Assembly: GCA_002441125.1 (NCBI GenBank)
Contig: DJVI01000020.1
Span: forward strand, 55,340 to 119,339
Reading direction: 5' to 3'
DNA: 64,000 nt
Source: Caldifarciminota bacterium UBA6260
GTDB taxonomy: Bacteria > Hydrothermota > 32-111
Shown piece after piece: positions 33,916 through 41,745 of this stretch (position 1 is its first letter; the number at the start of each line of letters is the position of its first letter). Position numbers and translations under genes: made by a program. The notes under the pieces are model-generated. The model was not told where the DNA came from, made no database searches, and was given only the letters and a program-made list of their open reading frames with translations.

Positions 33916-34741
33916 AATTCTCTTTCAAAATCAAAAGATTTTTAAAAAGTGTAGATACCGTTACCGGTCCAACACCTCCTGGAACTGGAGTGTAAGCTTT
34001 AGATAGCTGATAAGTTTCGTATGAAATATCTCCAACTATTTTACCTTCAAAATAGTTTATCCCTACATCTATCAAAACAGGTTGGTTATTTTGAATGTAA
34101 TCTTTTGTTAAAAAAAATGGTTTTCCTACTGCTGTAACTATTATATCAGCTTTTTTAGTATATTCTGTAATTTCTTTTGATTTTGAATGTAAAACTGTTA
34201 CCGTTGCTCCGCCAAATTTTTTAGAAAGAAAAAGTAACGAAAGAGGTTTACCAACTATCTCAGACCTTCCTATTATGGATACATTTTTACCTGTGAAATC
34301 TATATTCTCATATTTTAAAATATTTATCACAGCCATAGGTGTTGAAGGTGCTATAATAAAATCGTCAGTTATCAGTTTGCCATAGTTAGTTAGATTTATA
34401 CAATCAACATCCTTCCTGTAATCTATAACCTCTGATACTTTTTTTATATCTATATGTTGAGGTAAAGGTTTTTCAACTATAACTCCATCTATATCTTTAT
34501 CTTTTGATATCCTGTCGATTTCGTTTAAAAAATCTTCTTCAGGAACTTTTTCATCAAAATTTATTATCTTTATATCTATAGAATAGTTCTGTGCTATTTT
34601 TGATTTCGATTTGATATAGGAAAGTGTAGAAGGGGAGTCTCCGACATAGATTACTGCAAGTTTTGGCTTATATTTTTCAAATTTTTCTCTATTTTCTTCC
34701 ATCATAGAATTTGAAATTTTTTTGCCATCAATCTGATACAT
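33908..34741 (-). CDS. folD: Bifunctional methylene-tetrahydrofolate dehydrogenase/cyclohydrolase
   Basis: A 277-residue enzyme of one-carbon metabolism that interconverts 5,10-methylene- and 10-formyl-tetrahydrofolate. SYIKSKSKIA carries the catalytic lysine region (normally Y-x-x-x-K), then DGVIVEKPLPQHI, IIGRSEIVGKPLS and PVPGGVGPVTVSTL, the two standard signatures. Here one strand reads VEKPLP where most FolD have VQLPLP, a mild change. It overlaps the ymdB-like gene by 14 nt. Serine made by the SerA route could supply its methylene groups. Confidence 0.95.
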   Translation of the reverse strand: MYQIDGKKISNSMMEENREKFEKYKPKLAVIYVGDSPSTLSYIKSKSKIAQNYSIDIKIINFDEKVPEEDFLNEIDRISKDKDIDGVIVEKPLPQHIDIKKVSEVIDYRKDVDCINLTNYGKLITDDFIIAPSTPMAVINILKYENIDFTGKNVSIIGRSEIVGKPLSLLFLSKKFGGATVTVLHSKSKEITEYTKKADIIVTAVGKPFFLTKDYIQNNQPVLIDVGINYFEGKIVGDISYETYQLSKAYTPVPGGVGPVTVSTLFKNLLILKENYG

Positions 34742-35513
34742 GTTTGAAAATCCTTTCTATTTTTACAGTTTTGTAATTCGTGTTGTCTATTTCAAGAAAT
34801 AACCCGTTTATTATTAGATTTTTCTTTGCCACTTCGAACCTTTGTGGAATTTGGTATATTGTTCTTTTTAGTGCACCTTCTTTCTCAAAACCTATAACTG
34901 AATCCAAACTACCAGTCATTCCAACATCTGTTATATAACCTGTTCCATTTTCAAGTATCCTTTCATCTGCTGTCTGACAATGTGTATGTGTCCCAATAAC
35001 TGCTGAGACTTTTCCATCAACATAAAAACCGAAAGATTGTTTTTCCGCAGTTGCTTCAGCATGGAAATCAACTATCCTTTTCATACTCTTTTTATCTTTG
35101 AGATGTTCATCTATAGTTTTAAAAGGGCAGTCAAGTGGTTGCATGAAGACTCTGCCACATAGGTTTATAACCTCCAACTCGGTATCACCGACATTAAAAA
35201 TTTTTGCACCTTTTCCCGGAAGATCAGGATGATAGTTTAAAGGTCTTAAAATTCTTTCATCTTTCAAAAGTTCTATATACTCTTTGTTATCCCAAATATG
35301 GTTACCACTTGTAATACAGTTGACTCCAAGTGAAAAAATGAGGTCAGTTGTTTTTTTTGTTATACCGAAACCACCTGCAAGGTTTTCACCATTAACTATT
35401 ATGAAATCTGGATTGTAAAGATTTTTTAAATCCTCTATCCCTTTCTGCAAAGCGTTCCTTCCAGATTTTCCTATGATATCTCCTATAAAAATTACCTTAA
35501 AATTATTTTGCAT
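34728..35513 (-). CDS. ymdB: YmdB-family metallophosphoesterase (TIGR00282)
   Basis: A 261-residue cytosolic metal-dependent phosphoesterase. IFIGDIIGKSGR, VNGENLAGGFGIT, SGNHIWDNKE, DFHAEATAEKQSFG and GTHTHCQTADERIL contain the Asp, Asn and His metal ligands of the family. In Bacillus, YmdB hydrolyses 2',3'-cAMP and is encoded next to RNase Y; the same adjacency is seen here (11-nt overlap with rny), which supports the call. Confidence 0.93.
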   Translation of the reverse strand: MQNNFKVIFIGDIIGKSGRNALQKGIEDLKNLYNPDFIIVNGENLAGGFGITKKTTDLIFSLGVNCITSGNHIWDNKEYIELLKDERILRPLNYHPDLPGKGAKIFNVGDTELEVINLCGRVFMQPLDCPFKTIDEHLKDKKSMKRIVDFHAEATAEKQSFGFYVDGKVSAVIGTHTHCQTADERILENGTGYITDVGMTGSLDSVIGFEKEGALKRTIYQIPQRFEVAKKNLIINGLFLEIDNTNYKTVKIERIFKHVSD

Positions 35514-37083
35514 AATCTATAGATCTGGTTTCCCTTATAACCGTTACTTTTATCTGTCCAGGATATTTTAACTCCTGTTCTATCTTTCTTGCTATCTGAT
35601 GTGATAGTTCTTCAGATTCAGCATCAGAAATCTGTTCTGGTATCACTATCACTCTCACCTCTCTACCTGCCTGTATAGCGTAAGCTTTTTCAACTCCGTT
35701 GAATCCGTTCGCAACCTCTTCCAGTTTTTCAAGTCTTTCTATATACGCTTCAAGAGTTTCCCTTCTTGCACCGGGTCTCGCACCAGATATAGCATCAGCT
35801 GCAGCAACAAGAACAGAGATCAGGTTTGTTGGCTCAACATCCCCATGATGACTTTCAATTGCATTTATAACTATAGGATCCTCTCCATATTTTTTGGCAA
35901 GCTCAACACCTATTTTTGTATGTGTCCCTTCAAAGTTCTGGTCAACAGCTTTCCCTATATCGTGAAGAAGTCCAGCTCTTTTAGCTAAAAAACTGTTTTC
36001 AATTTCAAGTTCATCAGCCATCATCTGTGAAAGGAATGCAACCTCTTTTGAGTGTTGTAATATGTTCTGACCATAACTTGTTCTGTATTTCAATCTACCT
36101 ATAAGTTTTGTCATCTCAGGATGTATGTTTGATATGTTCAACTCTGCAAGTGTTTCCTCACCTATATTTTTAATATTCTCATCCATCTCCTCTGTTGTTT
36201 TTTTAACTATCTCCTCAATCCTTGTTGGATGTATTCTTCCATCTGATATCAATTTGATCAATGATAATCTTGCTATCTCCCTTCTGACCGGATCGAAACC
36301 TGATATCGTTACAGCATCCGGTGTATCATCAATTATCACTTCAACTCCGGTAGCATTTTCAAAAGTTCTTATATTCCTTCCTTCTCTTCCAATTATCCTA
36401 CCTTTCATCTCTTCGTTTGGAAGTGGGACTACGCTAACTGTTGATTCAACAACATGATCTGTCGCTGATCTCTGTATAGCGAGTGTAATTATCTCCTTTG
36501 CTTCTTTATGTGCTTTCTGTAATGCATCCTCTTTTATCTGTTTTATCATATTAGCTGCCTGTAGTTTCGCCTCAGTTTCAAGGTTCTGCATCAAAATCTT
36601 TATAGCTTCATCTTTAGACATCTGTGCAATCTGTTCGAGTTTTAAATTCTCTTCCTCTATCAATTTTGTTAAACGATCATTTTTCGCTTTTACAGTTTTC
36701 TCTTTTAAGAGGAGTTCTCTTTCCCTCTGTAAAAGTGTTGTTTCCTTTTTGGTTAAAAGTTCATTTTTCTTTTCAATATTCTTTTCTCTATCCTCAATAG
36801 ATTGTTCAGCCCTTCTTATCTCATTCTTTTTATCTCTAACAACTTTTTCGAACTGCTCATTCTTTTTTGCTATCTCTTCTTTAGCTTCTATAAGTGATAA
36901 CCTCTTTTGTGCTTCAGCTTCCCTTTTAGCTTCCTCTACAATTTTTACAGCTTTTTCCTCAGCACTTTTCAACCTGTTTTCTATAGCTTTCTTACCCAAA
37001 TAGTAGCCGAGAGCATAACCTACAAAACAGAGTATTATTATAAGTAATGTCCCAATTATTGTGAAAATCAAATTCATGTTCAT
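35503..37083 (-). CDS. rny: Ribonuclease Y
   Basis: A 526-residue membrane-anchored endoribonuclease that starts mRNA decay. One N-terminal transmembrane helix (about 5-26) is followed by a long coiled coil (about 30-200), a KH RNA-binding domain (GRIIGREGRNIRTFENATGVEV) and an HD domain (LLHDIGKAVD, ESHHGDVEP). AAGGAG is 6 nt before ATG 37083. It lies just downstream of the 6S RNA gene, as the next protein gene after zapA. Confidence 0.98.
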   Translation of the reverse strand: MNMNLIFTIIGTLLIIILCFVGYALGYYLGKKAIENRLKSAEEKAVKIVEEAKREAEAQKRLSLIEAKEEIAKKNEQFEKVVRDKKNEIRRAEQSIEDREKNIEKKNELLTKKETTLLQRERELLLKEKTVKAKNDRLTKLIEEENLKLEQIAQMSKDEAIKILMQNLETEAKLQAANMIKQIKEDALQKAHKEAKEIITLAIQRSATDHVVESTVSVVPLPNEEMKGRIIGREGRNIRTFENATGVEVIIDDTPDAVTISGFDPVRREIARLSLIKLISDGRIHPTRIEEIVKKTTEEMDENIKNIGEETLAELNISNIHPEMTKLIGRLKYRTSYGQNILQHSKEVAFLSQMMADELEIENSFLAKRAGLLHDIGKAVDQNFEGTHTKIGVELAKKYGEDPIVINAIESHHGDVEPTNLISVLVAAADAISGARPGARRETLEAYIERLEKLEEVANGFNGVEKAYAIQAGREVRVIVIPEQISDAESEELSHQIARKIEQELKYPGQIKVTVIRETRSIDYAK

Positions 37084-37104
37084 ATTAAACTCCTTAATAA
37101 AAAT

Positions 37105-37270
37105 CCCCGCTGTACCGTGTGTATTATTTGCCTGAGCCCTTTATTAAAGGTGGGAACCATGAGGCACTTTCACGACAATTCCATAATGGAATTTTGCTGA
37201 TAGTGTCGGTTCAAGTTCCCTAACTCATAGTGTTGGTTCAGCAAAATATACTATCACGAGTAAAGCAGGG
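37105..37270 (-). ncRNA. ssrS: 6S RNA (SsrS)
   Basis: The roughly 196-nt gap between zapA and rny holds an RNA-like sequence. Read on the minus strand the ends pair as CCCTGC...ACTCGTG with CACGGTACAGCGGGG, forming the closing stem. The 3' half runs GGGCTCAGGC, a spacer, then CACGGTACAGCGGGG, close to the 6S consensus end (GGGTTCAGGG...ACGGCACCGCGGGG), and the 5' end CCCTGC fits too. The interior forms a long hairpin with an internal bubble and the hairpin AATTCCATTATGGAATT at the tip. 6S RNA mimics an open promoter and binds the housekeeping RNA polymerase in slow growth. It very often lies directly downstream of zapA, as here. The complementary strand is also highly self-paired, so strand is set by gene order and by the 3' match. 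Ends are good to a few nt. Confidence 0.82.
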
Positions 37271-37279
37271 ATATATAAA

Positions 37280-37549
37280 CTATTTAATTTTTTCAAGAAG
37301 ATCGTTAAGTTTTTCTTCCATCTCTTTGTATTGTTTCTGTAAAGTAAAATATTTATCTATAATATTCATAGAAGCTATAACAACGATCTTTTCATATTTT
37401 TCACCAGAAAAATTTTTAGCAATATCGTTCATCTCGTCGGTAAGAAATTGGGCAACTTTTTTTGTGTACTCTTCATCTGCATCAGTCATTATAAAGAAGT
37501 CCTTACCGAAAATATGTAAAGTTAATTCTCTTGTCTGGTTTTTAGACAT
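37280..37549 (-). CDS. zapA: Cell division protein ZapA
   Basis: An 89-residue protein with ELTLHIFGKDFFIMTDADEEYTKKVAQFL at the N terminus (ZapA globular domain) and a C-terminal coiled coil (about 50-88). ZapA binds and bundles FtsZ at the division ring. It is 20 nt downstream of a ZapB-like gene and directly upstream of 6S RNA, an arrangement conserved in many bacteria. Confidence 0.9.
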   Translation of the reverse strand: MSKNQTRELTLHIFGKDFFIMTDADEEYTKKVAQFLTDEMNDIAKNFSGEKYEKIVVIASMNIIDKYFTLQKQYKEMEEKLNDLLEKIK

Positions 37550-37569
37550 AGTTTATTATCCCTTTTAAA

Positions 37570-37752
37570 TCAAAGATCATCAATCTTTTTTAAAACTTCT
37601 TCAAGTTTTGCTAACGCTTCTTCATCCCTTTTTTCAATCTTTTCAAGTTTACTTTTCAACTTGATATTTTCATCTTCAAGTTCTTTAATTTTTGAAGTGA
37701 GATCATCAATATATTTACTCAATTTATCAATTTTTTCCAGAAAATTATCCAT
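37570..37752 (-). CDS. Small coiled-coil protein, ZapB-like
   Basis: A 60-residue protein made of one long coiled coil (LEKIDKLSKYIDDLTSKIKELE and on). Size, heptads and place before zapA match the ZapB type, which links ZapA to the nucleoid, but such short coiled coils carry little family signal. GGAGG lies 6 nt before ATG 37752, and a promoter sits just upstream. Confidence 0.7.
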   Translation of the reverse strand: MDNFLEKIDKLSKYIDDLTSKIKELEDENIKLKSKLEKIEKRDEEALAKLEEVLKKIDDL

Positions 37753-37767
37753 TTTTCCTCCATAATA

Positions 37768-37795
37768 ATATTAGAGCATTTTAAACCATTGTCAA
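37768..37795 (-). promoter_or_regulatory. Promoter upstream of zapB-like/zapA/6S/rny
   Basis: Minus strand TTGACA (37795-37790), 16-nt spacer, TAATAT (37773-37768). The start would fall near 37761, giving a short leader with the GGAGG site. The -35 box overlaps the stop codon of the upstream lipoprotein gene. Confidence 0.65.
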
Positions 37796-38466
37796 GGTAT
37801 AATTTCCTTCTTTAAATTTTCTGGTAATTGAACATCTCCACCTGAAAAAACCTTCTCTTTTTGGTTGTTAAAAAATGTTACCTCTCCCTTGTTACCATAC
37901 CTTTCAGCTGTTAGAACCTCATTTTTAATTATCATTCTCAAAGAGTTGAAAACTGGAATATCAGCACAATAGTAAACTGAATCAGAGTTAACTTTTACAG
38001 GGAAAATTATATAGGATCTGTTTTTAATAGTAAAACTTCTCCAGTTTGTCGAATCAACATAATTTTTCCATAACATTATGTTGGAAACAGGGGAGTCAAA
38101 TATAAAGTTCCCCCCTGGATTTATAAATTTTAGAGGTGTCTCGTTGTTATACTGAACTGTAAAAGTGTCTATCAGATAGTTATCATCTATATTGTGGAAG
38201 GTTTTTATCTTCAAAGTTTCTTTTGGTGTCACATAATCGGTTTCAAGTAAAAATCCTTTTGAATTCAGATCCAATATCAAAAATCTTATATGGAGTGAAT
38301 CGTAAGGAATAGTATCCTTTACATACTCTACAAATTGCCCTGAAGTCAAAGGCAAAGGATTGAATGTTCTTACCTTCTTATTTTGGTCAACGCACCCTGT
38401 TAGAAAAATAATTATGATAAGAAGGTTAAACAGATTTTGCGATTTTAACCAGTTCTTTAAAGACAT
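37792..38466 (-). CDS. Putative lipoprotein of unknown function
   Basis: A 224-residue protein with a hydrophobic N terminus (about 12-22) ending in FLTGC, a good lipobox with Cys25, so it is probably lipid-modified by Lgt and anchored on the outside of a membrane. The mature part is beta-rich with no recognised domain. The start is uncertain: ATG 38466 would overlap the end of rplT by 41 nt and has no good Shine-Dalgarno site, but no other ATG, GTG or TTG lies before the hydrophobic segment. Its stop overlaps the promoter for the zapB-like gene. Confidence 0.65.
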   Translation of the reverse strand: MSLKNWLKSQNLFNLLIIIIFLTGCVDQNKKVRTFNPLPLTSGQFVEYVKDTIPYDSLHIRFLILDLNSKGFLLETDYVTPKETLKIKTFHNIDDNYLIDTFTVQYNNETPLKFINPGGNFIFDSPVSNIMLWKNYVDSTNWRSFTIKNRSYIIFPVKVNSDSVYYCADIPVFNSLRMIIKNEVLTAERYGNKGEVTFFNNQKEKVFSGGDVQLPENLKKEIIP

Positions 38467-38776
38467 CAGGTTGATGTATCGCTATCTCAGATAACTGTTT
38501 TCTATCGAGAAGAACATTTGACTTTTTCAATCCATTTATAAATTTTGAATATGATATATCATGCTCTCTGCATGCGATATTTATTCTTGTTATCCATATT
38601 GATCTCATCTCTGATTTTTTCTTTTTTCTATCTCTGTATGCATAAACTAAAGCTTTTGTTGCTGCCGATCTTGCAGATTTATATGCATTGGATTTTTTTC
38701 CAAAAGAACCTGATGCTCTTTTGATCCATTTCTTTCTTCTCGCTCTCGTCACCGGTGAATTTTTAACTCTTGTCAT
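38426..38776 (-). CDS. rplT: Large ribosomal subunit protein bL20
   Basis: A 116-residue protein matching L20 along its length: MTRVKNSPVTRARRKKW, RASGSFGKKSNAYKSA, YAYRDRKKKKSEMR and WITRINIACREHDISYSKFINGL. It binds 23S rRNA early in assembly and in many bacteria represses its own operon (infC-rpmI-rplT). Strong GGAGG upstream. Confidence 0.98.
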   Translation of the reverse strand: MTRVKNSPVTRARRKKWIKRASGSFGKKSNAYKSARSAATKALVYAYRDRKKKKSEMRSIWITRINIACREHDISYSKFINGLKKSNVLLDRKQLSEIAIHQPDVFKELVKIAKSV

Positions 38777-38790
38777 TTGGTCCTCCTGTA

Positions 38791-38985
38791 TTAATTATGC
38801 AAAACCATTTTTATCGCTTTGACATTTGTTTTATCAGTTATAGCACCTCTTCTTAGTTTTCTTTTCCTTTTAGAGGTTTTTTTGGTTAGAATATGTGATT
38901 TATAAGCTTTAGACCTTTTTACCTTTCCAGTTTTTGTGAGTTTAAATCTCTTCGCTACCGTCTTTTTCGTTTTCAACTTTGGCAT
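38791..38985 (-). CDS. rpmI: Large ribosomal subunit protein bL35
   Basis: A 64-residue basic protein starting MPKLKTKKTVAKRFKLT, the standard L35 start. A longer in-frame reading upstream is not the start: GAGGAGG lies a few nt before ATG 38985, and the family begins here. The gene starts 44 nt inside the end of infC, so its ribosome binding site also encodes three Glu codons of IF3. Confidence 0.97.
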   Translation of the reverse strand: MPKLKTKKTVAKRFKLTKTGKVKRSKAYKSHILTKKTSKRKRKLRRGAITDKTNVKAIKMVLHN

Positions 38986-39532
38986 TTTGTTCCTCCTCTT
39001 TTTTCTTTTTCTTAGAACCATCTTTGCTGAAAGAGAATATCTGGTAAATTCTTCTACCTTCAATCTTTGGTTCTGAATCTTCTATAGCTATATCTGAAAT
39101 CTTCTCTTTAACTTTTTCAAGTATCTTTATCCCATCATCAAAATGTTGCATCTCTCTTCCTCTGAACATTACAACAAACCTAACCTTGTTTTTCTTTTCA
39201 AAAAATTTTCTTGCCTGATTTATCTTTATATCAAGATCATGTTCGAAAATGGATGGTCTGAAATGTATCTCTTTTATTTCCGTCTGATGTTGCTTTTTCT
39301 TGGCAGTTTTTTCTTTTTTTGTCATCTCGTACATGTATTTGCCAAAATCCATGATCCTAACAACAGGTGGATTTGCATTCGGTGCTATCTCAACAAGGTC
39401 GAGTTCTGCTTCCTGAGCTTTTTTTAAAGCTTCATCAACTGAAACTATACCTAAAGCTTCTCCATTCTCTCCAATAAGTCTTACCTCTCTTGCTCTTATC
39501 TGATTGTTGATCCTTACATTTTTACTGTTAAT
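38942..39532 (-). CDS. infC: Translation initiation factor IF-3, AUU start
   Basis: A 196-residue protein (INNQIRAREVRLIGENGEALGIVS and RGREMQHFDDG are diagnostic) with the N- and C-terminal IF3 domains joined by a Lys-rich linker. No ATG, GTG or TTG is correctly placed. AAGGAGG is followed 5 nt later by ATT at 39532-39530, exactly where the protein should begin, so the start codon is AUU, as in E. coli infC, where IF3 represses its own synthesis by rejecting it. The C terminus has an added Lys/Glu tail that overlaps rpmI by 44 nt. A longer reading from 39571 would run through the ribosome binding site and the hairpin region and is rejected. Confidence 0.93.
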   Translation of the reverse strand: MNSKNVRINNQIRAREVRLIGENGEALGIVSVDEALKKAQEAELDLVEIAPNANPPVVRIMDFGKYMYEMTKKEKTAKKKQHQTEIKEIHFRPSIFEHDLDIKINQARKFFEKKNKVRFVVMFRGREMQHFDDGIKILEKVKEKISDIAIEDSEPKIEGRRIYQIFSFSKDGSKKKKKEEEQNAKVENEKDGSEEI

Positions 39533-39544
39533 AAGAACCTCCTT

Positions 39545-39642
39545 AAAAAAATAAAAGGATGGCAAAACCACCCTTCTTTTAAATTTTATATTTAGCCTTT
39601 TCGCTTATGCTTAAGGCGAGAAGCGGTGTTTTGCTTCTTCTT
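39545..39642 (-). promoter_or_regulatory. infC-rpmI-rplT leader with attenuator-like hairpin
   Basis: The 110 nt between the thrS stop and infC contain, on the minus strand, AAGGGTGG (39575-39568) paired with CCATCCTT (39562-39555) around a 5-nt loop, followed by a U-rich run, i.e. an intrinsic terminator just before the infC ribosome binding site. Upstream lies CGCCTTA/TAAGCG (about 39601-39617), a second hairpin. The operon's L20 protein controls such leaders in Firmicutes. Whether this terminator simply ends thrS transcripts or is regulated is not decided by the sequence. Confidence 0.6.
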
Positions 39643-41583
39643 TTAAAGATTTTCATAGAAGAGTTTTAAAAACTCCTCAAAACTTTTCTTTCCAAGATCT
39701 CCATGCCCTTTCATCCTTACACTCAATTTTTCTTCTTCTACCTCTTTTTTACCTATAATAAGCATGAAAGGAACATTCTCTTCTTCAGATCTTTTTATTT
39801 TACTGTTTATTTTCTCGTCAGAAAAGTCAACAGTGTATCTTATATATTTACTATCAAGTATTTTACATATATTTTTTGCATAGTCAACAGAATTTTCACC
39901 AACTGTAAGTACAGACACCTGAACAGGGGAAAGCCATAGAGGGAATTTCCCTGCATAATTTTCTATCAAACCACCTATGAACCTTTCAAGTGATCCGAGT
40001 AACGCTCTATGTATCATGTAAACATAGTGCTCTTTGTTATCATCTCCAATGTATGTGACATCGAACCTTCTTGGAAGGTTGAAATCGAACTGGATAGTTG
40101 GACCCTGCCATTTCCTTCCAATAGCATCCTCAAGTTTTATATCGATTTTTGGGCCATAGAAAACAGCTTCTCCAGGCATCTCTTTAAAATCTACACCTTT
40201 TTTTATAAGAACATCTTTTAAACTTTCCTGAGCGAAATCCCATTCTTCGAGTGTTCCTGCGTATTTGGATTGGTTTTCTCTATCCATAGTTGAGAGTTCA
40301 ACGAAGAATTTTTTGTATCCGAATTTCTCTATCATAAAAACTGCGAAATCGTAAACTTTTTCAACCTCTTCCTTCAACTGGTCTGGAGTACAGAAAATAT
40401 GTCCATCATCCTGAGTGAAACCTCTAACCCTTAAAAGTCCATGTAATGTTCCACTCCTCTCATACCTGTAAACTGTTCCGAGTTCTGCGAATTTTACAGG
40501 GAGATCTTTGTAGGAATGTATTCTTGTTTTGTATATGAGAATATGTCCCGGACAGTTCATAGGTTTTAAAACATACTCATCCTCATCTATTTTGAAAATG
40601 TACATATTCTCTTTATAAAAATCGTAATGCCCTGATCTTTTCCATAAGTCTGATTTTGAAATATGAGGTGTTATAACAAGTTGGTAACCTCTTTTTAAAT
40701 GTTCATCTTTCCAGAACCTTTCAATAATATCTCTTATCATTCCCCCTTTGGTGTTCCAGAAAACGAGTCCAGGTCCTGTCTCTTCGAAAATTGAAAATAT
40801 TCCAAGTTTTTTCCCTAAAACTCTATGATCCCTTTTTTTCGCTTCCTCGATTTTTGTAACAAACTGGTCAAGCATACCCTTTTCTGGGAAAGAAATTCCA
40901 TAAATCCTTGTCAACATCTCTTTCTTTTCATCACCTCTCCAGTAAGCACCCGCCGTTGATATCAGTTTGAAAAATTTTATATAACCTGATGAAGGGAGAT
41001 GTGGACCCCTGCATAGATCAAAAAATTTGAAATCATATTTTTTAGAATAGTTTTCATAGTATGTTAAATTTTCCTGATCAATATTTTCTACAAGTTCAAC
41101 TTTGAATTTTTCCTCTTTCTCTTTGTAGATTTTTAAAAGTTCTTCTTTTTTTATCTCAACCTTTTTGAAAGGTATATCCTCATCTATAAGTTTTTGCATT
41201 ATATTTTCAATTTCAACTATATTTTCCTCTGTAAATTTATAATCTGTAAACTCGAAATCATAATAGAACCCATTCTCAATCGAAGGTCCTATAGCGAGTT
41301 TAACCATCTTTTCGTTGCCCTTTAAATTTTTTATAAATATTTTTGTAGCCATTGCAAGGATGTGTGAAGTTGAATGCCAGTAAACATCCCTTCCTTTTTC
41401 ACTTTCAAAATTATGGAGTAAAATTTCAGAACCATCCTCAACTGTTGTTTCTAAATCGTATAAATTCCCATCCTTTTCAAAAACAAAAAAATTTTTGCTT
41501 TTTAGATCTTCTAAAGATTTTATGTAATCGGAAATTTTATTCCCTTTTTTAAATTCGAATTCTATATCATTTATTCTTATCAT
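39643..41583 (-). CDS. thrS: Threonyl-tRNA synthetase
   Basis: A 646-residue class II synthetase with the TGS domain (1-62), the editing/SAD domain (DVYWHSTSHILAMA with the HxxxH zinc-type motif, later CRGPHLPSSGYIK), and the catalytic core (MNCPGHI, RVRGFTQDDGHIF, HRALLGSLERFIGGLIE), then the anticodon-binding domain. Full length and intact. It lies 10 nt after tRNA-Val in the same direction; no room is left for a T-box leader. Its own Shine-Dalgarno site is weak (AAAAGA). Confidence 0.98.
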   Translation of the reverse strand: MIRINDIEFEFKKGNKISDYIKSLEDLKSKNFFVFEKDGNLYDLETTVEDGSEILLHNFESEKGRDVYWHSTSHILAMATKIFIKNLKGNEKMVKLAIGPSIENGFYYDFEFTDYKFTEENIVEIENIMQKLIDEDIPFKKVEIKKEELLKIYKEKEEKFKVELVENIDQENLTYYENYSKKYDFKFFDLCRGPHLPSSGYIKFFKLISTAGAYWRGDEKKEMLTRIYGISFPEKGMLDQFVTKIEEAKKRDHRVLGKKLGIFSIFEETGPGLVFWNTKGGMIRDIIERFWKDEHLKRGYQLVITPHISKSDLWKRSGHYDFYKENMYIFKIDEDEYVLKPMNCPGHILIYKTRIHSYKDLPVKFAELGTVYRYERSGTLHGLLRVRGFTQDDGHIFCTPDQLKEEVEKVYDFAVFMIEKFGYKKFFVELSTMDRENQSKYAGTLEEWDFAQESLKDVLIKKGVDFKEMPGEAVFYGPKIDIKLEDAIGRKWQGPTIQFDFNLPRRFDVTYIGDDNKEHYVYMIHRALLGSLERFIGGLIENYAGKFPLWLSPVQVSVLTVGENSVDYAKNICKILDSKYIRYTVDFSDEKINSKIKRSEEENVPFMLIIGKKEVEEEKLSVRMKGHGDLGKKSFEEFLKLFYENL

Positions 41584-41593
41584 AATCTTTTAA

Positions 41594-41670
41594 TGGTGGG
41601 CGGTACTGGAGTCGAACCAGTGACCTCTTGCATGTCAAGCAAGCACTCTGACCATCTGAGCTAACCGCCC
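41594..41670 (-). tRNA. tRNA-Val (anticodon GAC)
   Basis: Acceptor GGGCGGT/ACCGCCC, D arm with AGCTCAGA, anticodon stem CTTGC/GCAAG with loop TTGACAT (anticodon GAC), T-loop TTCGACT, encoded CCA (TGG at 41594-41596). Two nt downstream of tRNA-Glu. Confidence 0.96.
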
Positions 41671-41672
41671 AT

Positions 41673-41744
41673 CGTCTCCAACGGGAGTTGAACCCGTGTC
41701 GCAGCCTTGAAAGAGCTGTGTCCTAACCACTGGACGATGGAGAC
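41673..41744 (-). tRNA. tRNA-Glu (anticodon TTC)
   Basis: Acceptor GTCTCCA/TGGAGAC, anticodon stem CAGCT/GGCTG with loop CTTTCAA (anticodon TTC), T-loop TTCAACT, discriminator G. CCA is not encoded. It starts 1 nt after the stop codon of the cNMP-binding protein gene. Confidence 0.96.
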
Positions 41745-41745
41745 A

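Noticed and set aside
37105..37270. 6S RNA on the plus strand
   Set aside because: The plus strand also contains CCTGAGCC, as in the 6S 5' half, but the flanking zapA and rny are on the minus strand and the minus-strand 3' end fits the consensus better.
39143..39427. 94-codon plus-strand open frame opposite infC
   Set aside because: infC is certain on the other strand; the antisense product is a Phe/Leu-rich shadow.
41584..41593. T-box riboswitch in front of thrS (also considered before leuS at 63591)
   Set aside because: Only 10 nt separate thrS from tRNA-Val and 1 nt separates leuS from the previous gene, so there is no room for a T-box.
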